Assembly: GCF_001543325.1 (NCBI RefSeq)
Contig: NZ_CP013355.1
Span: 124,001 to 188,000, forward strand
Direction of reading: 5' to 3'
Length of the DNA stretch: 64,000 bases
Source: Lutibacter profundi
GTDB lineage: Bacteria; Bacteroidota; Bacteroidia; Flavobacteriales; Flavobacteriaceae
Shown: one piece after another, positions 44,059-52,379 of the stretch
How positions within the stretch are numbered: position 1 is the first letter of the stretch
Layout: each line of letters starts with the position of its first letter
The notes under the pieces: generated by a model
Database searches by the model: none
What the model saw: only the letters and a program-made list of their open reading frames with translations
What the model was told of the DNA's origin: nothing
Position numbers and translations under genes: made by a program

Positions 44059-46170
44059 CTATTCTTTATTCTTTTTTATAAGTTCTTCTTGAACATTGTT
44101 AGGTACCAATTCAAAACTTGAAAATTTAGTGCTAAAACTTCCTCTACCTTGGGTTATAGATCTTAAAGTTGTTGAATATTTATACATTTCTGCCAATGGT
44201 GTTTTAGCTTTAATGGTTTGATATTTACCATCACTATCCATACCTAGTATAATTGATCTTCTAGACTGTAGGTCAGTCATAACATTCCCCATTAATTCTT
44301 CAGGAACTTTCACAGTAATTTCATGTATAGGTTCTAGTAATTTAGGTTTAGCATTTAAAAAAGCTTCTTTAAAAGCGTGTGCAGCTGCAATTTTAAATGA
44401 AATATCATTAGAATCAACAGCATGCATTTTACCATCAAAAAGCATAACCCTAATGTCTCTTGCGTAAGATTTTGTTAAAGGGCCTTCTTCCATAACCTCT
44501 AAAATTCCTTTTAAAACTGAAGGTAAGTAGCGTGTGTCAATAACACCTCCAACAATACAATTATAAAATACCAATTTACCTCCCCATTCTAAATCTACTA
44601 CTTCCTTACCTCTTATGTTAAACCCATCTGGTTCAGGCATTCCTTCAAAATAAGGTTCTATTTTGATATGAACTTCGCCAAATTGACCCGATCCTCCTGA
44701 TTGTTTTTTGTGTTTGTAACTAGTAGTTGCAGAGCGTTGAATTGTTTCTCTATATGTTATTCGTGGTTGCTCAAAATTGGCTTTTATACCATATATTTTT
44801 TGTAAAGTCCAATCTATAGTTGCTAAATGTAACTCACCTTGACAAGATAAAATTTGTTGTTTTAATTCTTTTGAATATTTGATAATAACTGTAGGGTCTT
44901 GATTGTGAATTTTTTTAAGAGCATCGTTTAATTTTTCTTCATCATTTTTATCAGCTGCAGTTATCGATTTATTTATTCTTGGTTCTGGAAAATGTATAGG
45001 TTTAATTGTAATGTTTGAACCTTTGGTTCTTAAAGTGTCATTTGTTTTAGTATACTTTAGTTTTAATGTAGCCCCAATATCTCCTGCGCATAATTTTTCA
45101 ACAGGTTCACGATTTTTACCATCCATAATGAACAATTGATTTACTATTTCAATTTCTTCATTTCTAGAGTTTTCCAATTTATCATTTTGTTTAATTTCTC
45201 CAGATTTTACTTTAAAGAAGCTAATTTGCCCTAGATTTGGTTCATATAAAGTTTTGAAAATAAATAATGATGTTGGTGCGTCAGACTTACATTCAATGGT
45301 TTCACCTTCAACACTTTGCTCTGGTTTTAAATCTGCTGATGATGGCGCAACGTTATCAATAAATCCCATTAATCTACCACTTCCCATATCATTTAGTGCA
45401 GAAATACAAAAAACAGGAAATAACTCATGATTTAACATTCCTTTTTTTATTCCTTCTCTCATTTCATCTTCATTTAAGGTACCCTTATCAAAATACAATT
45501 CCATTAAATCTTCATCATTTTCGGCAGCTTTTTCAATCAATTCATTTTGTAGTTTATTGGCTAATTCTTTTTGGTCTTCAGGAATTTCTAATTTTTCAGG
45601 TTTACCACCGTTAGGTCCAAACTTGTACATTTTCATTTTAAGAACATCAATAATACACTGTGCACCATCAACAATAATAGGGTATTGAATTTTAATTGCG
45701 TGTTTTCCTATTAAATTAACAATACTTTTAAAGCTTTCTTCAAAATCAGCATTTGGGCTATCTATTTGGTTTATGGCAAAAACTGTTGGTAAAGAAAATC
45801 TATCTACATAATTCCAAATTATTTCAGTACCAACTTCAACACCTTGTTGTGCGTTTACAACTACAATAACCGAATCTGCAACGCGCATTGTTGAAGCAAT
45901 TTCACCTATAAAATCGTCTAAACCAGGAGTGTCAATAAGATTTATTTTGTAGTTACGCCATTCAGTATGAAGTGGGGTGGCAAATATGGAAGTTTCTCTT
46001 TCTTGTTCAATTTCGTGATAGTCTGAAACAGTGTTTTTGTTCTCTACGCTACCACGACGTTTGACTAATCCAGCTTCAAAGAGCATTGTTTCTGCCAGTG
46101 TAGTTTTGCCACTTTTATTTGCGCCTACAATAGCAACATTTTTAATGTGTTTGTCATCATATATTTTCAT
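44059..46170 (-). CDS. EF-G-like translation-factor GTPase, non-canonical paralogue
   Basis: A 703-residue protein with EF-G domains I-V. It is not the canonical FusA: G1 reads VGANKSGKTT, the switch I segment EIEQERETSI, G3 DTPGLDDF (canonical DTPGHVDF) and G4 NQID (canonical NKMD). Loss of the G3 histidine needed for GTP hydrolysis on the ribosome suggests altered catalysis. Domain IV shows KKQSGGSGQFGEVHI and domain V RRSIILGMD. Such paralogues (EF-G2-like) have roles that differ between species. It is monocistronic, with a -7-like TATTTTTG at 46221-46228. Confidence 0.88.
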   Translation of the reverse strand: MKIYDDKHIKNVAIVGANKSGKTTLAETMLFEAGLVKRRGSVENKNTVSDYHEIEQERETSIFATPLHTEWRNYKINLIDTPGLDDFIGEIASTMRVADSVIVVVNAQQGVEVGTEIIWNYVDRFSLPTVFAINQIDSPNADFEESFKSIVNLIGKHAIKIQYPIIVDGAQCIIDVLKMKMYKFGPNGGKPEKLEIPEDQKELANKLQNELIEKAAENDEDLMELYFDKGTLNEDEMREGIKKGMLNHELFPVFCISALNDMGSGRLMGFIDNVAPSSADLKPEQSVEGETIECKSDAPTSLFIFKTLYEPNLGQISFFKVKSGEIKQNDKLENSRNEEIEIVNQLFIMDGKNREPVEKLCAGDIGATLKLKYTKTNDTLRTKGSNITIKPIHFPEPRINKSITAADKNDEEKLNDALKKIHNQDPTVIIKYSKELKQQILSCQGELHLATIDWTLQKIYGIKANFEQPRITYRETIQRSATTSYKHKKQSGGSGQFGEVHIKIEPYFEGMPEPDGFNIRGKEVVDLEWGGKLVFYNCIVGGVIDTRYLPSVLKGILEVMEEGPLTKSYARDIRVMLFDGKMHAVDSNDISFKIAAAHAFKEAFLNAKPKLLEPIHEITVKVPEELMGNVMTDLQSRRSIILGMDSDGKYQTIKAKTPLAEMYKYSTTLRSITQGRGSFSTKFSSFELVPNNVQEELIKKNKE

Positions 46171-46419
46171 AATATAATTGTTTTTGTGAAAAGTTGTATA
46201 AAGTTACAAACTTTTTAATACAAAAATATGACTAATGTTAGTGTTTTTTTGAAAGGGGATATTTTAGTAGTTGTATTGAATTTTCTTATGGTAGATTATA
46301 TAAAAATAACAACTCATCATTATAAAGTCACAATTCAGTTAATTAAAATTGTGGTTTGTACATTTTTAAAAGACTTTTGAAATGTAAAACAAAAATAATA
46401 TTAATTAAAAATAAGTAAT

Positions 46420-46851
46420 ATGCAACATTTAATTTTAACACTCGTATTAGTCTTTTCATCAATTGGGATGTCATTTGCTCAAGAAAATGATACAAACAAA
46501 AAAGGTACAATAGTTACTGCATTTGTGGTAAATGCTTTGAATGATAAAGGAACCATCAAATTTGCTTTTTATACCAAGGAAAATTTTAGAATGAAGCCTC
46601 TATTTGCAAAATCGGCAAATATTGAAAATGGAAAAAGCACTGTAACTTTTAACAATGTTCTAAAGGGAGAATATGCAATTATTTGTTATCATGATGAAAA
46701 TGATAATGGCAGAATGGATTTTCTTGAAAATGGGATGCCTCAAGAGAGTTATGGAACTTCAAACAACCCAATGAATTTTGGCCCTCCAAATTTTGAAAGC
46801 TCTAAATTTGAAGTGGCTAATGAAAATTTATTTTTAGAAATTAAGTTTTAA
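46420..46851 (+). CDS. DUF2141-domain exported protein
   Basis: The 143-residue protein has a signal peptide (ending SFAQ) and a beta-sandwich with GTIKFAFYTKENFRMKPLF, then VLKGEYAIICYHDENDNGRMD and GMPQESYGTSNN, the typical DUF2141 pattern (an acidic Ca-like DxNxNxxxD loop followed by P-E-YG). Function is unknown. It lies 32 bases before the sensor kinase gene and is probably in the same transcript, which would link an exported protein to the two-component system. Confidence 0.82.
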   Translation: MQHLILTLVLVFSSIGMSFAQENDTNKKGTIVTAFVVNALNDKGTIKFAFYTKENFRMKPLFAKSANIENGKSTVTFNNVLKGEYAIICYHDENDNGRMDFLENGMPQESYGTSNNPMNFGPPNFESSKFEVANENLFLEIKF

Positions 46852-46883
46852 ATTGCAATTAATAAAAAGTAAGCCATTATAAA

Positions 46884-48227
46884 ATGAAAACAGACATTAA
46901 ATATTTATTAAAAATTTCACTAATAATTGCAATCGCAATATTTGTAATAGAACGATTGTTTTTTACAGGAGGTTTTAATCAGCCAATAAATGAGTTGGTT
47001 AAAATATTTGGTATTCATTTTATGTATGCTTTTGTTTTAACAGTAATTAATATTTATTTCTTTTCCTTTATTGGGAAAAAAATTTCTTGGAAAGAGAATG
47101 CAACTAAGAGATTAATTATTGGAGCTTTAGGTTCTGTAATTTTAACTATGATTGCACTTGTTTTATTAAGATTTGTAACAATAGTTATTGTTTTAGGAAA
47201 TCCAATTGAGCAATTTTTAACAGACAAATATGCAAGCAGTTATTACACTTTTGGACTAGTTATTACATTGTTTGTATCACTAATTTTTCACGCTATATTT
47301 TTTTACAAAGCATTAACAGAAAAAAAAGTTGCTGAACAGCAAATAGTGGCAAAAACAGAAACTGCTAAATATGAATCTTTAAAAAGTCAGATAGATCCAC
47401 ATTTTTTGTTTAACAGTTTAAATGTTTTAACATCATTAATAAGTGAAAATCCAAAACAAGCAGAAAAGTTTACTACCAAACTATCAAAAGTGTATAGGTA
47501 TGTTTTAGAACAAAAAAATAAAGACTTAATTGAATTGGATGAAGAGCTACATTTTGCAAAAACATATATGGAATTGTTAAAAATGAGATTTGAAAATGCA
47601 GTAACATTTGAGATTCCTGAAAAAGCAAGCAATTCTGAATTTAAAATCTTACCATTATCGTTACAATTATTATTAGAGAACACTATTAAACATAATGTGG
47701 TTTCAGAAGAAAACCCATTAAAAGTTACTATTAAAGAAGAAAATGGGTATTTGGTAGTTTCTAACAATTTTAGCCCTAAAACTATTTTAGAGAAAGGTAC
47801 AAAAGTAGGATTGAAAAATATAATTGACAGGTATAATTTAATAACATTAAAGAAGGTAGTAGTTGAAAAAACAACTAATCAATTTATTGTAAAATTACCA
47901 TTATTAACACAAAAAATAAAAAACATGAGAACATCAGAACATATAGAAAGTAAAAAATATATGCGTGCCGTTGAACGTGTAGAAGAAATAAAAGGATTTT
48001 ATAGTAGCTTAATAGCTTACTGTATTGTAATTCCGTTTTTAATATTTATAAATATAAAGTACAGCCCGGCTTTTTATTGGTTTTGGTTTCCAATGGTAGG
48101 TTGGGGGATAGGGCTCTTATTTCAAGGGTTCAAAGCCTTTTCATATAACCCATTTTTAGGAAAGGATTGGGAAGATCGAAAAATACAGGAATACATGAAT
48201 GAAGATAAAAAGCAATACTGGGAGTAG
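46884..48227 (+). CDS. LytS-type sensor histidine kinase fused to a C-terminal 2TM domain
   Basis: This 447-residue protein has four N-terminal membrane helices (1-150), then a His_kinase (LytS-type) domain with SQIDPHFLFNSLN (His173) and an HATPase with QLLLENTIKHNV and GTKVGLKNIIDRY, ending near residue 340. After Met348 comes a complete 2TM domain: YMRAVERVEEIKGFYSSL, two membrane helices, GKDWEDRKIQEYMNED. The join lies in two A6 runs; a one-base change there would stop the kinase at TAA 47917-47919 and leave the 2TM part starting at ATG 47925. The LytTR regulator is encoded three genes on. Confidence 0.85.
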   Translation: MKTDIKYLLKISLIIAIAIFVIERLFFTGGFNQPINELVKIFGIHFMYAFVLTVINIYFFSFIGKKISWKENATKRLIIGALGSVILTMIALVLLRFVTIVIVLGNPIEQFLTDKYASSYYTFGLVITLFVSLIFHAIFFYKALTEKKVAEQQIVAKTETAKYESLKSQIDPHFLFNSLNVLTSLISENPKQAEKFTTKLSKVYRYVLEQKNKDLIELDEELHFAKTYMELLKMRFENAVTFEIPEKASNSEFKILPLSLQLLLENTIKHNVVSEENPLKVTIKEENGYLVVSNNFSPKTILEKGTKVGLKNIIDRYNLITLKKVVVEKTTNQFIVKLPLLTQKIKNMRTSEHIESKKYMRAVERVEEIKGFYSSLIAYCIVIPFLIFINIKYSPAFYWFWFPMVGWGIGLLFQGFKAFSYNPFLGKDWEDRKIQEYMNEDKKQYWE

Positions 48228-48295
48228 CGTTAATTAAAAGTAAAAGATAAAAGTTTAAAAAGGCAAAAAGTTATAAATACTAAAAAAACATTAAA

Positions 48296-48592
48296 ATGAA
48301 AACGCACTATACAGAAGAAAATAAATATATAAAAGCAAAGAAAAGAGTTGATAATTTAAAAGGATTTTATTCAAATTTGTTATCTTATTGCCTAGTAATA
48401 CCTTTTTTAATTTTTATAAATTTAATGACATCTCCAAATCACTTATGGTTTTGGTGGCCAATGTTTGGATGGGGAATAGGGATAGTTTTTCATGCATTTG
48501 GAGTATTCAATCATAAAATTGGATTGGGCAAAGAATGGGAAGATCGTAAAATTAGAGAATATATGAATGAAGATAATTATAGTGAATTTTAA
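48296..48592 (+). CDS. 2TM-domain protein 1
   Basis: A 98-residue protein almost entirely made of the 2TM domain: a charged helix (EENKYIKAKKRVDNLKGFYS), two membrane helices with LIFINLMTSPNHLWFWWPMFGWGIG, and the terminal signature GKEWEDRKIREYMNED. It closely matches the C-terminal domain of the preceding kinase. Both charged ends should face the cytoplasm. The domain's function is not established; association with a LytS/LytTR pair suggests a membrane signalling or adaptor role. Confidence 0.82.
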   Translation: MKTHYTEENKYIKAKKRVDNLKGFYSNLLSYCLVIPFLIFINLMTSPNHLWFWWPMFGWGIGIVFHAFGVFNHKIGLGKEWEDRKIREYMNEDNYSEF

Positions 48593-48596
48593 GAAG

Positions 48597-48911
48597 ATGG
48601 AAAATAACTTTACAGAAGAACAAAAATATATAAGAGCAAAAAAGAAAGTTAAATCAATAAAGGGTTTTTACGTACATTTAACTGTGTATCTTTTGGTAAA
48701 TGGATTTCTATTATTATCACAGGCATTATCTCATGGAGGATGGAAAATATTTTGGGAATGGCAATCGTATTCAACTATGATATTTTGGGGGATAGGAATT
48801 TTATTTCACGCTTTTAATGTGTTTGGAATGGGGATTTTATTAGGTAAAGATTGGGAAAATCGTAAAATAAAAGAACTAATGGATAGAGATAAACAAGATA
48901 CTTGGGAATAG
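48597..48911 (+). CDS. 2TM-domain protein 2
   Basis: From the ATG at 48597, four bases after the previous stop, the protein has 104 residues: FTEEQKYIRAKKKVKSIKGF, two membrane helices with YSTMIFWGIGILFHAFNVFG, and GKDWENRKIKELMDRD. The loop between the helices is longer than in its neighbour (HGGWKIFWEW). An in-frame ATG at 48567 lies inside the preceding gene and would add residues foreign to the family. It is the third 2TM copy in a row. Confidence 0.82.
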   Translation: MENNFTEEQKYIRAKKKVKSIKGFYVHLTVYLLVNGFLLLSQALSHGGWKIFWEWQSYSTMIFWGIGILFHAFNVFGMGILLGKDWENRKIKELMDRDKQDTWE

Positions 48912-48998
48912 GTAAATAGTTAAAAAAAGCTAGAAAGTTTGAATACATAAAGGTAGTGAAGCTACACAATTAAACAAATAAACAATTCAGCATTAATA

Positions 48999-49751
48999 AT
49001 GAAAGTAGTTATAATTGAAGATGAAAAACCAGCAGCACGAAGATTGAGTAGAATGTTAAATGAAATTGGGTTAGAACCAATTACAATGTTACATTCTGTT
49101 GAAGAGGCTGTAAATTGGTTTTATACAAATGAACATCCAGATTTGTTGTTTTTAGATATTCAACTCTCAGATGGTTTGTCCTTTGAAATTTTTGAAGAAG
49201 TTGAAGTAAAGAGTGCTATTATTTTCACCACTGCTTATGATGAGTATGCTTTGAAAGCCTTTAAATTAAATAGTATAGATTATTTATTGAAGCCCATTGA
49301 TACTGATGAGTTAGAAAATGCAGTAAACAAGTATAAAAAAATCCATGCTAATAAAATGAATCAAAGCATTAATTTTGAACAATTAAAAAATTTAATTTCT
49401 CCTTCGCAAAAGAATTATAAAAAGCGATTTACTGTAAAAATAGGACAACATTTAAAAATGATTTCAACAGAAGCAATAGCGTGTTTTTACAGTGAAAATA
49501 AAGCAACATATATTCATACAATAACCAATAGAACTTATTTGGTAGAAGATACGCTAGAACAGTTAGAAGAAAAATTACAACCAGAGATTTTTTTTAGAGT
49601 AAGTCGTAAATTTTTTGTAAATATAAATGCAATAAAAGATATTATTTCGTATACAAATAGTAGGTTGAAAATAGTACTTAATAACTTTAATAACAATGAA
49701 ATTATAGTAAGTAGAGAGCGAGTGAAAGATTTTAAAAATTGGATTAATTAA
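48999..49751 (+). CDS. LytTR-family response regulator
   Basis: The 250-residue regulator has a receiver domain (IIEDEKPAARR, phosphoacceptor Asp53 in LLFLDIQLSDG, TTAYDEYALKAF, LLKPID) and a C-terminal LytTR DNA-binding domain (about 145-248) with TVKIGQHLKMI, NRTYLVEDTLEQLEEKL and FFRVSRKFFVNINAI. LytTR proteins bind imperfect direct repeats upstream of target genes. It is the evident partner of the LytS-type kinase; kinase and regulator are separated by two 2TM genes rather than being adjacent. Confidence 0.92.
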   Translation: MKVVIIEDEKPAARRLSRMLNEIGLEPITMLHSVEEAVNWFYTNEHPDLLFLDIQLSDGLSFEIFEEVEVKSAIIFTTAYDEYALKAFKLNSIDYLLKPIDTDELENAVNKYKKIHANKMNQSINFEQLKNLISPSQKNYKKRFTVKIGQHLKMISTEAIACFYSENKATYIHTITNRTYLVEDTLEQLEEKLQPEIFFRVSRKFFVNINAIKDIISYTNSRLKIVLNNFNNNEIIVSRERVKDFKNWIN

Positions 49752-49832
49752 GGAGCAATTAACAGTTAAATATTTATAACTAATACTATTTGAATCACAA
49801 TATTTGAAACTGATACTAATCGCTTCATTTTC

Positions 49833-49865
49833 TTTTTGTTATACTAAAAAAAATCATTAAATTTG
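49833..49865 (+). promoter_or_regulatory. Promoter of rpsA
   Basis: TTTTTG (49833-49838) and TAAATTTG (49858-49865) are 19 bases apart, a textbook Bacteroidota promoter. Transcription would start near 49872 and leave a leader of about 115 bases, in which 49932-49937 can pair with 49954-49959. Confidence 0.75.
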
Positions 49866-49988
49866 CACTCCTTTTTACGAGAACAGATTTATAAAGGAAA
49901 TAAATAGGCAATTATATAAATAATCTCTTTGCGTTATTATCGTGTAGTAATCTGAATAACAATAAGATACAAAAATTAAATTGACAAT

Positions 49989-52277
49989 ATGTCAAAATTA
50001 CAAGAAAAAATAGAGCTTTATACAAGTGAAGCAGAAAAGTTAGGTTTAGGTTTAAATGCTGAATTATTAGCAGCTGTAACAAAAGGATTAGGTCCTTCAA
50101 TCTACAAAGAAGATGCTGAAAAGGTATCAAGTTCAGACAAAAAAGAATTAGAAACTGTTAAGAAAAACTTTTTAATTAAAAAATTAGGTTTAGAAGATGG
50201 TGAAAATTTAGACAAGGCTATTGAAGTAGCAATTGAAAAAATTGGTAAATCTAATCGGAATAAATACAGAGCGCTGTTTTATACAATTTTAGTTGAAGAA
50301 TTAGGAATGCAATCTGTTTATGATGCAAAGCCAGCTGAAGAAAAAGTTGTAGAAGCACCTAAGGAAGAAGTAAAAGAAGAAATAAAAGAAGAAGTGAAAG
50401 AAGTGAAAGAAGAAGTGAAAGAAGAAGTGAAAGAGGAAGTTGCAGTTTTAAAGTCAAAAACTAAAGTTGAAAAGGAAGCTAAAGAAGAGGCTAAAGTTGA
50501 AGAAGATGTTAAAGAAGAAACACCAGTTGCTGAAGCTGTAGACCCTGAAGAATTTTTAGAAAATTTTGATTGGCACAAATATGAAGAAGGAATTGAAGCA
50601 GTTGATGAAGAAAATATAAAAGCTTTTGAGGCAGCTTTAGAAGGTACACTAGGGTTAGTGAATGAGAGAGAAGTAATTGAAGGCTTGGTTGTTAGAAAAA
50701 CTGATAGAGAAGTAATTATTGATATCAATTCGAAATCTGAAGGGGTTATATCATTAAATGAATTTCGTTATAACCCAGATTTAAAGGTTGGAGATATTGT
50801 AGAGGTTTTAGTTGATAAAAGAGAAGATAGTACAGGTCAATTAGTATTATCTCATAAAAAAGCTAGAGTAATTAAAGCTTGGGAGCGTGTTAATAATGCA
50901 CATGAAACAGGTGAAGTAGTAAATGGTTTTGTTAAATGCAGAACTCGTGGAGGTATGATTGTAGATGTTTTTGGAATTGAAGCATTCTTACCTGGATCTC
51001 AAATTGATGTAAAACCAATTAGAGATTACGATCAATACGTAGAAAAAACAATGGAATTTAAAGTGGTGAAAATAAACCATGAGTTTAAAAACGTTGTAGT
51101 TTCACACAAAGCACTTATTGAAGCTGATATTGAAATTCAGAAAAAAGAAATTATAGGTAAATTAGAAAAAGGACAGGTATTAGAAGGTGTTGTTAAAAAT
51201 ATTACTTCTTATGGTGTATTTGTAGATTTAGGTGGTGTAGATGGTTTAGTGCATATTACTGATTTATCTTGGTCTAGAATTAATCATCCAAGTGAGGTGG
51301 TTGAATTAGATCAAACATTAAATGTTGTAATTCTTGATTTTGATGATGAGAAAACAAGAATTCAATTAGGATTAAAACAATTAAACGCTCATCCTTGGGA
51401 AGCTTTAGATGAAAATTTAAAAGTGGGAGACACCGTAAAAGGAAAAGTGGTTGTACTTGCAGATTATGGAGCATTTATTGAAGTAGCTCAAGGTGTTGAA
51501 GGTTTAATTCACGTTTCTGAAATGTCTTGGTCAACTCATTTACGTTCTGCTCAAGACTTTGTTAAAGTTGGAGATGAAATTGAAGCACAAATACTAACGC
51601 TAGATAGAGAAGATCGCAAGATGTCTTTAGGTATTAAGCAATTACACCCAGATCCTTGGAGTGATATAGCTAAAAAATACCCAATTGGTTCAACACATAC
51701 AGGTACTGTTCGTAACTATACTAATTTTGGTGTGTTTGTTGAATTAGAAGAAGGAATTGATGGTTTGGTATATATTTCTGATTTGTCTTGGACTAAGAAA
51801 ATTAAGCACCCATCTGATTTTACTTCTGTTGGAGATAAATTAGAAGTGAAAGTGTTAGAGTTAGATGTTGAAGGCCGTAAATTAAATTTAGGTCATAAGC
51901 AAACTACAGAAAATCCTTGGGATGCACACGAAGCTAAATTTACAATTAACTCAGTTCACGAAGGAACCGTTAAAGATAAGAGTGATAAAGGATTAATAGT
52001 TACCTTTGAAGATGGAGTTGAAGCATTTGTTCCAAGTCGATTTACGATAAAAGAAGATGGTACAAAATTAGCAAAAGGAGATACTGATAAATTTAAAGTT
52101 ATTGAGTTTAATAAAGAGTTTAGACGTGTTGTGGCATCACATACTTCAATATTTAAAGCTCAAGAAGAGAAGAATATAAAAGTGGCTCAGAAAAAAGCTG
52201 AATCAGCTGATAAAACTACATTGGGTGATTTAGGTGGTGATCTTGCCGCATTGAAGAGAAAAATGGAAGGGAAATAA
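49989..52277 (+). CDS. rpsA: 30S ribosomal protein S1 with acidic N-terminal extension
   Basis: S1 binds mRNA at the ribosome. Six S1/OB-fold repeats are visible at about 227-292, 305-377, 392-465, 479-551, 566-636 and 650-720, several with the strand GVFVDL/GAFIEV and GLVHITDLSW-type ends. Ahead of them is an extension of about 190 residues: a helical region (1-115) resembling no ribosomal part I know, and a low-complexity Glu/Lys/Val segment (about 118-180). The familiar Bacteroidota S1 N-terminus resumes at EEFLENFDWHKYEEG near residue 188. At 762 residues it is much longer than E. coli S1 (557). Confidence 0.95.
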   Translation: MSKLQEKIELYTSEAEKLGLGLNAELLAAVTKGLGPSIYKEDAEKVSSSDKKELETVKKNFLIKKLGLEDGENLDKAIEVAIEKIGKSNRNKYRALFYTILVEELGMQSVYDAKPAEEKVVEAPKEEVKEEIKEEVKEVKEEVKEEVKEEVAVLKSKTKVEKEAKEEAKVEEDVKEETPVAEAVDPEEFLENFDWHKYEEGIEAVDEENIKAFEAALEGTLGLVNEREVIEGLVVRKTDREVIIDINSKSEGVISLNEFRYNPDLKVGDIVEVLVDKREDSTGQLVLSHKKARVIKAWERVNNAHETGEVVNGFVKCRTRGGMIVDVFGIEAFLPGSQIDVKPIRDYDQYVEKTMEFKVVKINHEFKNVVVSHKALIEADIEIQKKEIIGKLEKGQVLEGVVKNITSYGVFVDLGGVDGLVHITDLSWSRINHPSEVVELDQTLNVVILDFDDEKTRIQLGLKQLNAHPWEALDENLKVGDTVKGKVVVLADYGAFIEVAQGVEGLIHVSEMSWSTHLRSAQDFVKVGDEIEAQILTLDREDRKMSLGIKQLHPDPWSDIAKKYPIGSTHTGTVRNYTNFGVFVELEEGIDGLVYISDLSWTKKIKHPSDFTSVGDKLEVKVLELDVEGRKLNLGHKQTTENPWDAHEAKFTINSVHEGTVKDKSDKGLIVTFEDGVEAFVPSRFTIKEDGTKLAKGDTDKFKVIEFNKEFRRVVASHTSIFKAQEEKNIKVAQKKAESADKTTLGDLGGDLAALKRKMEGK
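50363..50440 (+). repeat. Low-complexity tandem repeat inside rpsA
   Basis: Imperfect 12- to 15-base units (GAAGAAGTGAAA-like) encode repeated KEEVKEE residues. Unit number is likely to vary between strains by slippage; all units keep the reading frame. Confidence 0.75.
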
Positions 52278-52300
52278 ATTTCTATCCTAATTAAAATTTT

Positions 52301-52332
52301 AAAAGCTGTATCATTTGATACAGCTTTTTTTT
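52301..52332 (+). terminator. Terminator after rpsA
   Basis: A 12-base perfect stem (52301-52312 with 52317-52328) with a four-base loop is followed by a T-run, 24 bases after the rpsA stop. Confidence 0.88.
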
Positions 52333-52354
52333 TCATTATTAAATCAATAAGATT

Positions 52355-52362
52355 TACATTTG
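52355..52362 (+). promoter_or_regulatory. -7 promoter element of glmM
   Basis: TACATTTG, a perfect TAnnTTTG, lies 18 bases upstream of the glmM ATG and directly after the rpsA terminator. No -33 TTG is clear. Confidence 0.55.
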
Positions 52363-52379
52363 CAAACTAAATTAAATCC

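Noticed and set aside
44059-46170. Calling this gene canonical fusA
   Set aside because: The G3 and G4 motifs are non-canonical and no rpsL, rpsG or tuf neighbours are present.
50318-50728. Serine/threonine-rich open frame opposite rpsA
   Set aside because: It is the complement of the Glu/Lys repeat of S1 and has no family features.
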